In this document: one piece after another, positions 1-7,366 of the stretch | Position numbering within the stretch: the first letter of the stretch is position 1 | How the letters are laid out: the number at the start of each line of letters is the position of its first letter | Assembly: GCA_027452145.1 (NCBI GenBank) | Contig: DAIDHB010000376.1 | Coordinates: forward strand, 1-33,860 | Source: Planctomycetales bacterium | Lineage (GTDB): Bacteria; Planctomycetota; Planctomycetia; Isosphaerales; Isosphaeraceae | Reading direction: 5' to 3' | Length of the DNA stretch: 33,860 nucleotides | Made by a program: the position numbers and the translations under genes | The notes under the pieces: generated by a model | The model's input: the letters and a program-made list of their open reading frames with translations, nothing else | Told to the model about the DNA's origin: nothing | The model's database searches: none

Positions 1-1280
1 ATCGGATCCTGCCTCCCGAGTCCGTCGAGCCCGTCGATGTCGGTGATTCCCCGGTCGCGCTCAAGCCAGGCCGCCACCGCGTAGGCGCCGAGGTTGGCGA
101 AGGCGAGGATGAGGAGGTAGCACAGGACCGTCCCGGCCGCCTTCGAGATGTCGGCTGCCGCACTGGCCCCGGCTGCGCCGATGAGCATGTAGCCGGCGTG
201 GGCCGTGGTCGCGGAAGTCAGCAGGCCCGTGAGGTCTTTCCGTCGAAGCGCCCCGATGTTGCCGACGATCATCGCGATTCCGGCAGTTGCGGCGGCGATG
301 CAGGCCCATGTCGGGCCGAGGATGCCGGTCCGCGGATCCGTCCAGGGCAGAAGCGCGTGCAGGAAAACCTTCAGCAGACAGACGAAGGTGGCGAACAGCG
401 CGCCCGAGGCGATCCAGGCCGCAACAGCGGCAGGGGCACCGGCCTGGGGCTGGGATGGGCGTCGGCGTAACGCCAGGGCTGCGAACTTGAGCCCGAACCC
501 GGCGAGCAAGAGGACGAGCGCCGCGGCTGGGGCGGCCTTGCCGGAGGATCGTGCGTCCGCGACCATCGCGATCCTGCCGTCCACGGGTGCCGACGTGTCG
601 ATCAGCCGGCTAATGGCGTCGAAGTATGTGGCGCCCGTCCGACTGCTGACGAGGCCGATCCCAATCAGAAGCAGCAACGACGGGACGAACGCACGGATGA
701 GCGAGACGACGGCTCGCCTTCCCCGCGCCGGCGGCTGACTGTTGTCCGGCCGTGCGGCCAGCGACAGGCAGATCGTCATGATCTCGAGCGAGACGAACAG
801 CGTCAGGAATTCCTCGGCCGCGGTGGCCAGCATCATCGCGGCGGTCGACCAGAGCAAGAGCGCACAGAGCCGGCCTGGGTGTTCGGTGCGCGATGTCGCC
901 ACGGCGACCCCGAGCACGAGGCCCAGGAGCCCGATGTAGAGCATGTTGAAGTAGCCGGCGGGCGTATCGGCGGCCAGTGTACCGCCGAGGATCGGTGGGT
1001 CGGGATCCGAGAGGTACTCAATCGTCCCCGGCGAGAACCACTCGGCCATCGACGCCGGGTCAGCCCGCACCCACAGCGGCACCAGACCGACGATCAGCGC
1101 CCCGGCCATCGCGATGCCAACGCCGGAGAGCGCGACGATTCCGACGATCCGCCGCCGCGCGGGTGCCTCTTTCCACCAGTACAGCTTTCGGTCGACAAGG
1201 AGGACCAGAAGACCCCAGGCCGCCAGCACGACATGCGGGATCAGGAAGAATGCGTCCCTGGCGAGCGTCGCTGTCGGCAT
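1..1280 (-). CDS. nuoN: NADH-quinone oxidoreductase subunit N-like protein, divergent (5' part; runs off the left edge)
   Basis: The minus frame from ATG at 1280 stays open to the window edge (about 426 residues) and encodes a very hydrophobic multi-helix membrane protein. NuoN is an antiporter-like, proton-pumping membrane subunit of complex I. Seen: the family-typical segment NIGALRRKDLTGLL followed by TTAHAGYMLIG, then a helix ending LGAYAV and a DIDGLDGLGR loop, all in the expected order. The helix-5 glutamate region is present (FVSLEIMTICLSLA). The usually near-invariant PFHxWxPDVYxGAPxP segment is degenerate: GLKFAALALRRR, then QAGAPAAV. A lysine matching the TM7 channel lysine remains, but the helix where a second channel lysine is expected reads WIASGALFATF, with no lysine at that point. 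The ribosome site is weak. The 3' end lies outside the window. Other antiporter-like subunits (NuoM, Mrp) are possible, but the HAGYMLIG segment favours NuoN. Confidence 0.8.
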   Translation of the reverse strand, partial: MPTATLARDAFFLIPHVVLAAWGLLVLLVDRKLYWWKEAPARRRIVGIVALSGVGIAMAGALIVGLVPLWVRADPASMAEWFSPGTIEYLSDPDPPILGGTLAADTPAGYFNMLYIGLLGLVLGVAVATSRTEHPGRLCALLLWSTAAMMLATAAEEFLTLFVSLEIMTICLSLAARPDNSQPPARGRRAVVSLIRAFVPSLLLLIGIGLVSSRTGATYFDAISRLIDTSAPVDGRIAMVADARSSGKAAPAAALVLLLAGFGLKFAALALRRRPSQPQAGAPAAVAAWIASGALFATFVCLLKVFLHALLPWTDPRTGILGPTWACIAAATAGIAMIVGNIGALRRKDLTGLLTSATTAHAGYMLIGAAGASAAADISKAAGTVLCYLLILAFANLGAYAVAAWLERDRGITDIDGLDGLGRQDP

Positions 1281-1330
1281 GGATTCACCGACTCATCCGA
1301 TCGATGACGATTCCTGGAAGAGAAGAGTTG

Positions 1331-1430
1331 AACCGCGAAAACCCTGAAAAGCAGGGCGATCGAGCGGAAGTGAGGGTGAGAAGAATCTCAATCCCTTTTT
1401 GTCTTCGCGTTTTTCGCGGATAAATCCGGA
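1331..1430. repeat. Dispersed inverted-repeat element, copy 1 (degenerate)
   Basis: The left arm around 1331-1350 (AACCGCGAAAACCCTGAAAA) and the right arm around 1402-1430 (TCTTCGCGTTTTTCGCGG, then ATAAATCCGG) face each other across about 50 bases. The reverse complement of the right arm, CCGGATTTATCCGCGAAAAA plus CGCGAA, nearly matches the left arm of the copy at 20523-20550. It sits in the 5' leader and upstream region of the nuoN-like gene, where no protein is apparent. It could be a small palindromic (REP or MITE-like) element or a structured leader. Confidence 0.6.
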
Positions 1431-1497
1431 AGTCCGAGGCCAGGTCCGTTCGAGCGGGCCGTCGCGGTCACGAGAGCCGATTTGCGACCGCGGCTCT

Positions 1498-1806
1498 TCA
1501 GGGAGTCGCGACGGCGGTGGTGACCGCCGGAGCGGATGTATTCGGCGCTTCGACGGTCTCGACCTGAGTCTCGGAGTCCAGTGCGACCTCGGTGATCTCT
1601 CCGTCATCGCGCCTCAGGCGGATCGTCTCTTGCTGGCAGTAAGAGGCCTTGCCTCCCATCTCGATCCCGCCCACCGGCCGTCGGCTGGATCGCTCGATGA
1701 CGCCCTCGACCTGCGTCAGCCATCGGCGATGTCCGATCCGGACGTACTGAGTGACCCGGACGCGCGTGCCCGGCGTGTACTGCGATTTGGGAGTGGTGGG
1801 GATCAT
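1498..1806 (-). CDS. Small conserved hypothetical protein (102 aa)
   Basis: The protein begins MIPTTPKSQYTPGTRVRVTQ and is rich in beta-prone, charged segments: GHRRWLTQVEGVIE, PVGGIEMGGKA, then RLRRDDGEITEVALD. The last ~20 residues are low-complexity Thr/Ala/Val. The order of a short basic strand, a QVEGVIE strand, a Gly-rich turn with one Cys, and a final RRDDGE strand suggests a small beta-barrel-like fold. I recognise it only as a type of short hypothetical protein seen in planctomycetes and assign no function. The open frame extends upstream to 1941, but the extension is Pro/Arg-rich with no conserved look, so ATG at 1806 is preferred. No clear ribosome site precedes it. It stands alone between the repeat element and the sigma-cytochrome gene. 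Confidence 0.6.
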   Translation of the reverse strand: MIPTTPKSQYTPGTRVRVTQYVRIGHRRWLTQVEGVIERSSRRPVGGIEMGGKASYCQQETIRLRRDDGEITEVALDSETQVETVEAPNTSAPAVTTAVATP

Positions 1807-2118
1807 AACTGCAAGATACCATTTCGTCGCCCGTCGTTCCGCACCTTCTTGAAGGGCGGTGCCGACACGAGGCGGCCTTGTTGGAGTCGAGATCATCCAC
1901 TTTGGAGCAAATATCTTAAGGCTGCCGGTCCCGGCGGGCAAGTCCTCTGTCCTGGCCGCCGATGGGGCGAAGACTCGGGTCGGCAGGCGGCAACACCGAG
2001 AAACGAGGCGAGGCGGCGCGCGGAGCTTTGCTCCGACGTGCCGCCCGCCGCACCGCTGGTATCGCCGGTCGTCGGCACGGACGCGGCCTGAACCGTCGTG
2101 GAAGTGACGAGTCTGTTA

Positions 2119-4875
2119 TCACGGCCTCTTGAGTGAGACCAGGATCTTCAGGGTCTTCACGCGCTCGGCTGCCTCGCGACCGACGTCGGTCCCGGCCGCA
2201 TCGCGGGCGATCTCACGATAGTATTTGAGGGCCCCCTGGGTCCGGCCCATCTTTTCGAGGGAGCGAGCCACGCCCATCCGGCCTCGGGCTCGTTGAGTGG
2301 TCGCCTCCAGCTTCTCCCGCTCCTTTGCCTTTCGCCATTCCTGGGCCTCGCGTGCCGCGAGCTCCTCGCGGCGGAGTCGAGCCTGGTGTTCGGGCGACGC
2401 AAACCGCTCGGCGTCGAGGCGCGATTCGAGCTCGGCGGCCAGCACGAGGCCGGGGGCTGCGGCGGCCGGGGCGACCAGCGATTTCAGGAACGCCTCGACC
2501 TGGGCCCGGTCGCGGCTCGAGAGCGAGAAGAACCGGCGTGCCGAGTCCTTCGCCTGCCCGCCGTGAAGTGCGATGGCTTCCTCGAGGTCGCGGGCGCGGC
2601 CGTCGTGCAGGTACGGGCCCGAGTCGCGATAGCCCCACAGCGGGGGCGTTCGCCACTCGCGCGGCGAGGGCGATTGCGGCGTGTCAGGGCCGTCGAGGCC
2701 ATAGCTGCTCCCGGGGTCGCCCAGGCTCTGGCCCAGGTCGTGGAGCAGCAGGTCGCTGTAGAGGCCCCTGGCCTCGCCGAGGCTGGGTACGTGGCAGACT
2801 GCGCAACCGGCGTCCTCGAACAACCGCCGGCCATCGCGCAGGTCGCGGTTCCCCTGCGGCCCGTCGGGGTCGATCGCCACGGGCGCCGGCAGGGTGCGGA
2901 TATACGAGACCAGGGCGTCGCAGTCGGCCTCCGAGAGGTCCAGCCCCTTCGCCTTGCTGCCGGGCGCCAGCGGCGAGACCGGCTGCGAATGGCCGGGCAC
3001 CTCCAGCCCCAGCTCGTTGGCGCAGGCCATGCGGACGAACTCGTGCAGGCTGGGGATCTGGGCCTTCCAGCCGAAGCGGCCGATCTGGCCGTCGCGGGTC
3101 CGGCCGAGTCGGCCGCGGACGGCGGGCGGCTGGCTCGCGGCCATCGCCTCGAGCACCTCGGAAGGTACGTCGTCGATCCAGCCAAGACCGAACAGCGGCG
3201 GTGTGTTGCGCTCAACGAACCCGAAGTTCGATCCCGACATCGACGGTGAGGCGCTCGAGTCCGACGGCCGGCGGGCGTCGGATTTCCGCCTCAGCACGGA
3301 AGCGATGCGCTGCTCGACCGGATCCGAATTGTTCCCCGGTGCGCCGCCCGGGCCATTCCCGCTGCCGCCGCCCATGACCCGGCCTCGCCAGGCGTCGTAT
3401 TCGGGGTCGGTCGAGTAGCGATGCAGCACGGCGCTGCGGGCGCCCTTCTCGACGGGCAGGAGCCGATCCAGGCTCCCCGTCGGCCCGCAGTCGTTGCGGG
3501 CCAGCGTGACCAGGACGACATTCTTGCTCTCGGGGCCGGCACCGCCCGGCGCGCCCATGCCGTGGCAGGCGATGCAGGACGTGTCGTTATAAACCGGCCC
3601 GAGCCCGTCCCCGCCCCGGCTGCCGGGGTCGCCGGCCACCCATTCCTTCGCAAAGAGCCGGCCGCCGCGTTCCTGCTCCTCGGTCGTCGGCCGGACGCGC
3701 CGGGCTGCGACGGCTGCCGGAGGTTGCTTCGCGACTGCGGCCGCAATGGCCGGCGTGGGAGCCGCCGGCTGCGCCGCGGAGCCCCCGGGCTTCGTCGCGG
3801 GAACCGCGGGATTGGCGGTGGCGATCTGAGTCCGGGCCGGATCGAGCGGCTCGGGACCCGGCGGCTTCGGGCTCGGAGTGGACCGCGCGGGTTCCGGCCG
3901 GTCCGCCGGTGGAGGCGATGCCTCGGCCTTCGGGGCCGTCTGCCCCGCGGGGCGGGTGACCGAGAGCGCGTCAACCTCGCGGCGCGAGCTGGCCAGCAGC
4001 CATAGCGCCAGCGCCGCGGCGGCGAACAGGGTGAGTGCTGTCGTCGAGCGTGCCAGGGACATGCTCCTCAGGACGCAGCGCGAGAGTGACGCGACGCGGA
4101 CCGGGACGGGGCCGCCCGACGCGGCCGGCCCCTCGGCGAAATGCATCGCCGCCCGGACCGTGGAGTCCACCAGCGGCGCGGCCATCGCGGCGGAGCCCTC
4201 CTCTGCCGGGATCAGCAAGCCGAGCAATCCGGCCGTGGGAGCCAGCCCGCGGCGGATCAGGCGGCCGCGGAGCCGCGCGCGTCCCCGCATCAGCCGAACG
4301 GCGATCGTCCCGGGCGGGCAGCGGAGCCGGCTGGCCGCTTCCTTGTGGGTCAGCCCCTCCATGTCGCAGAGGATGACCGGGCCTCGGTAGCGTTCCGGCA
4401 GCCGCGCGACCTCCTCGTGCAGCGCCTGGAACTCCTCGCGCCGGAGGATCTCCTGCTCGGGGCGACTCGTCCGGAGGGCCGGCTCGCTGGCCGGCAGCCT
4501 GGGGCTGACCAGCTCCCGCCGTCGCCGACGATCGTCCCGCATCCTCGCCTCCCGCGCCGTCCGCAGCGCCACCCCGTGCAGCCAGTTGCCCAGCAGATGC
4601 GGCTGGCGAATGGCGCCGGCCCGGCGTGCCAGGATCAGGAAGGTGGCCTGGAACGCGTCCTCGGCGGCGTGGGCGTCGCCCAGCACCTGGCGGCAGACCC
4701 GCAGGACCATCGGTCCGTGCCGTCGCACCAGGGTCTCGAAGGCGACCTCGGCCATAGCGTCGCGGCACGCGGCGAACCGCGCGAGCAGCTCGCCGTCGTC
4801 GATCTCCGCGACCGCCGCCGAGGTACGCGAATGGTGGGATCGGTCGAGGATAGCCTCACATTGTCCGCTCGTCAT
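2119..4875 (-). CDS. ECF sigma factor fused by a membrane helix to a di-heme cytochrome c (DUF1111-like) domain
   Basis: 918 aa. Residues ~28-210 are an ECF sigma factor. Region 2 is seen at 45-105 (LVRRHGPMVLRVCRQVLGD, AEDAFQATF, then GNWLHGVALRTA). Region 4 is at ~150-205 (LPERYRGPVILCDMEGLTHK, then the helix-turn-helix ending GTIAVRLMRGRARLR). A single hydrophobic helix follows at ~278-297, then a Pro/Ala-rich linker (~300-395). Residues ~400-805 resemble the di-heme oxidoreductase (DUF1111) family: haem motif CIACH at 434-438, second haem motif CAVCH at 691-695, then the family signature WRTPPLWGYRDSGPYLHDGR and LHGG. Residues ~825-918 are a charged helical, TPR-like tail. The start is supported by GGGGAGG eight bases upstream. 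The topology implied is sigma domain in the cytoplasm and haem domain outside (inference). The frame is uninterrupted, so the fusion is not an obvious assembly error. Confidence 0.85.
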   Translation of the reverse strand: MTSGQCEAILDRSHHSRTSAAVAEIDDGELLARFAACRDAMAEVAFETLVRRHGPMVLRVCRQVLGDAHAAEDAFQATFLILARRAGAIRQPHLLGNWLHGVALRTAREARMRDDRRRRRELVSPRLPASEPALRTSRPEQEILRREEFQALHEEVARLPERYRGPVILCDMEGLTHKEAASRLRCPPGTIAVRLMRGRARLRGRLIRRGLAPTAGLLGLLIPAEEGSAAMAAPLVDSTVRAAMHFAEGPAASGGPVPVRVASLSRCVLRSMSLARSTTALTLFAAAALALWLLASSRREVDALSVTRPAGQTAPKAEASPPPADRPEPARSTPSPKPPGPEPLDPARTQIATANPAVPATKPGGSAAQPAAPTPAIAAAVAKQPPAAVAARRVRPTTEEQERGGRLFAKEWVAGDPGSRGGDGLGPVYNDTSCIACHGMGAPGGAGPESKNVVLVTLARNDCGPTGSLDRLLPVEKGARSAVLHRYSTDPEYDAWRGRVMGGGSGNGPGGAPGNNSDPVEQRIASVLRRKSDARRPSDSSASPSMSGSNFGFVERNTPPLFGLGWIDDVPSEVLEAMAASQPPAVRGRLGRTRDGQIGRFGWKAQIPSLHEFVRMACANELGLEVPGHSQPVSPLAPGSKAKGLDLSEADCDALVSYIRTLPAPVAIDPDGPQGNRDLRDGRRLFEDAGCAVCHVPSLGEARGLYSDLLLHDLGQSLGDPGSSYGLDGPDTPQSPSPREWRTPPLWGYRDSGPYLHDGRARDLEEAIALHGGQAKDSARRFFSLSSRDRAQVEAFLKSLVAPAAAAPGLVLAAELESRLDAERFASPEHQARLRREELAAREAQEWRKAKEREKLEATTQRARGRMGVARSLEKMGRTQGALKYYREIARDAAGTDVGREAAERVKTLKILVSLKRP

Positions 4876-5000
4876 GATCGCGGCCTCCCCTGACGTGGCG
4901 TACGTGACGGGTCCTGCTATCGTACTGGGGAGCTGACGCCGGTTTCTTTCGTTTTATTCGGAGATGGAGAGAATTCGACGCCGCGGAGCCGGGCCGGCGA

Positions 5001-7361
5001 TCATGCAGGTTTGCGCCCTCCGGCCGCCTCGCGGACTTCACGCTCGACCCGGTCCGGCGGCCAGGCCCCTTCGTGCAGCGAGAACAGCGGCCGGCCCCGG
5101 AACGACCGGCCCTCGAGCGGCGGCGGCATCCCGGGCCACCGGCCGACGAAGCTGCCGGCGGGTGCACCCTTGCGCGCCGCGACCCAGGGCGGCACGGACC
5201 CCTCGGTGGCGAACCACTGGGCGACGCGTTCGACATCTTGCTGGCTCTCGAGCCGGCCGATCAGCTTGGTACTGCAATTCCCGAAGGCGTTGTAGTCGAC
5301 CGAGCGCGGGCTCTGGGTGCAGATCAGGCACGCGACCCCGTACTTGCGCCCCTGCGCAAAGAGCCGGATTAGCGGTAGCTTGGCCGCGGGTTTCGCGGTG
5401 CCCGCCGGGATGAAGTCGCGGGCCTCATCGAGGTAGAACAGCAGCCGCGGCCGGCCTGGATCCTCGGCTTCCGTCGTGATCATCCAGCGGTAGACCTCGG
5501 CCGCCAGAGCGGCCGTGAAGAATTGCTTCCAGCCGTCGTCGACCAGGGCATTCAGATAGATCACGTTCAGCGGGATCCGCCCACCATCGTCGGCGCGGCA
5601 CATCGCGTCCAGGTCGAGGCGCTCGCCCCCGGCGAACAGCGCCGCCGCCGGCCCGACCCGCAATGCCTCGAGCTTGCGCGCCAGGCGGGTACGATCGGCC
5701 TTGCGAATGAGGCGGTCGGGGTCATTCATGTCAACGATCGTCGGATCCGCGGCCGCCGCGGCGATCGTCTCGAGGCTCACGTCGCGACGATCGGTGCGCG
5801 AGGCCAGGCGGTCGAGCACCTGGAGCAAAAACGCCTGCTGCGAGTCGACTTCCCCGCCGACGTCCGCCAGGCCGGCGAGACCCGCCGCAGCGGCTCCGAG
5901 CAGCTCACGCCATTCCTCCTGCCGCCGGGCCGGGTCGTCAATGCGGGCCAGGTCGTCTCGGCCAGGCAGGCGGATCGGGTCGAGGCAGAGCCGGCGGCCG
6001 TGCGAGGTGCCGGGCGTCCAGACTCGCGGCTCAACGCGGTCGAGAAACGCGCGCCGCATCGATCGAAATGGCCCGGCCAGGCCCGGCGGCTCGGGCCCCG
6101 GGCGAAGGAACTGCACGAGGTCGCCCTGCGGGTCGATCGCCAGCACCGGGATGCGCTGCCGGATCGCCTCCTCGGCCAGAACCTTCGCCAGCCAGGTCTT
6201 ACCACCGCCCGCAGCGCCGACAACGGCCACGTGCGTCGGTAGCGCGGCAAGCGGCAGCTCAACCGACAGGTTGCCGCTCTCGCTCGTCCCGATGCGCAGG
6301 CCCGCGATCGCATCGGGTGAGTCAACCTCCTCCGACTCGCCGGGGACCTCGTTCGACCACGGTCTCGAAGGACCGGACGGTTCGCAAACGCCGATCCCGG
6401 GCTCGGCGAGGGGCAAGCCGCCGCTTCCTGCCTGCCCTGCGTCGGTCCAGTGCCTGAGGCGAACGCCCTCGTGCTTCGGGCCCAGGCGCGCGCGGCACTG
6501 GCCATCGCGGTCCCACTTGCAGCGCGGGCAGCAGGACGGCTCGCCGGGCGGCTTCAATCCCTCGCCGGTCTTCTCGTTGTAGTTCACCCAGCCGGCGAGT
6601 GAGGCAAGCAGGTCGAACAGCTTGTGCCGCTGGCCGTGGACCTCGTCCCAGCAGAGCTCGACCATTTTCCGTTCGGGATGCAGGTAGAGCACCGCGACAT
6701 CGGGCGTCGTGCGGTGCTGGACGTTGTGCATCAGGGCATAGAGCGCGACCTGGAACAGGTCATTGCTCGGCTCGGCGGCCGGGGTGAGCTTGTAGTCGAT
6801 GACGCGGTGATGCGACGTCCGCCAGTCGTAGAAAACATAGTCGAGCGTCCCCGTGACGCGTACCGGTTCCCCCTTTGGGCCGACCTGGAACGTCACGTCA
6901 ATCCGGCGCCGGCGGTCGCCGAAGAGATGGTCGATGATCTCATCGGGCGCCCGGCCGCGGGCCCTGGCATCGGCAACGATGTCGGCCAGTTCACGCATGT
7001 AGATCTCGACGGCGCGGATGAATGCCTGCTGCTGAGACGCGGGCTTGCGCGACAGCGAATCGAGGTTCACGCAATTGGTGTTGAGGAACGCCCGCAGGCC
7101 CTGCTCGATCGTGCGAGAAGCCGGTTCTCCCGTGATCGCGGCGCGAACCTCGGCTGCGTCGAGTGCCCGGCGGTTGAACGCCTCGACGGCGTTGTGGAAC
7201 AGGCTGCCGCAGGCCGTGTCGGCTTCGCCGGATTTCCAAAGCCGTGTCATGGCGCGGGTCTTGAGCCCCTTGCGCCGCGAGGCCTCGGCGTCGAAGTACG
7301 AGACCCGCGGGCACGTCGACGCCACGCGGACCTCGGAGACGCTGAAAGTCGGCGGCGCCAT
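5001..7361 (-). CDS. RecB/Cas4-like Fe-S nuclease fused to HerA-like P-loop ATPase
   Basis: 786 aa from ATG 7361. The N-terminal nuclease carries a RecB/Cas4/AddB signature: GSLFH (His56), GTLDY (Asp174), IDYK (Asp189, Lys191) and QVALY (Gln204, Tyr208). One cysteine near the N-terminus (STCPR, Cys17) and a C-terminal CCPRC...C cluster (Cys277/278, 281, 289) fit the Fe-S clamp of that family. After a linker, residues ~355-786 form a HerA/FtsK-type ATPase: Walker A GAAGGGKT (Lys388), Walker B LLFYLDEA (Asp645, Glu646), and the ICTQSP sensor glutamine (Gln683). HerA ATPases pump or unwind DNA and usually pair with a separate nuclease (NurA); here both activities appear to be in one chain. An in-frame GTG at 7370 overlaps the previous stop, but GAGGAA sits nine bases before ATG 7361, which I prefer. 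It is the last gene of a three-gene operon. Confidence 0.85.
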   Translation of the reverse strand: MAPPTFSVSEVRVASTCPRVSYFDAEASRRKGLKTRAMTRLWKSGEADTACGSLFHNAVEAFNRRALDAAEVRAAITGEPASRTIEQGLRAFLNTNCVNLDSLSRKPASQQQAFIRAVEIYMRELADIVADARARGRAPDEIIDHLFGDRRRRIDVTFQVGPKGEPVRVTGTLDYVFYDWRTSHHRVIDYKLTPAAEPSNDLFQVALYALMHNVQHRTTPDVAVLYLHPERKMVELCWDEVHGQRHKLFDLLASLAGWVNYNEKTGEGLKPPGEPSCCPRCKWDRDGQCRARLGPKHEGVRLRHWTDAGQAGSGGLPLAEPGIGVCEPSGPSRPWSNEVPGESEEVDSPDAIAGLRIGTSESGNLSVELPLAALPTHVAVVGAAGGGKTWLAKVLAEEAIRQRIPVLAIDPQGDLVQFLRPGPEPPGLAGPFRSMRRAFLDRVEPRVWTPGTSHGRRLCLDPIRLPGRDDLARIDDPARRQEEWRELLGAAAAGLAGLADVGGEVDSQQAFLLQVLDRLASRTDRRDVSLETIAAAAADPTIVDMNDPDRLIRKADRTRLARKLEALRVGPAAALFAGGERLDLDAMCRADDGGRIPLNVIYLNALVDDGWKQFFTAALAAEVYRWMITTEAEDPGRPRLLFYLDEARDFIPAGTAKPAAKLPLIRLFAQGRKYGVACLICTQSPRSVDYNAFGNCSTKLIGRLESQQDVERVAQWFATEGSVPPWVAARKGAPAGSFVGRWPGMPPPLEGRSFRGRPLFSLHEGAWPPDRVEREVREAAGGRKPA

Positions 7362-7366
7362 GAACG

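Noticed and set aside
1942..2118. Possible small gene between the 102-aa gene and the sigma-cytochrome gene
   Set aside because: Short overlapping frames only, no ribosome site or coding character; treated as intergenic.
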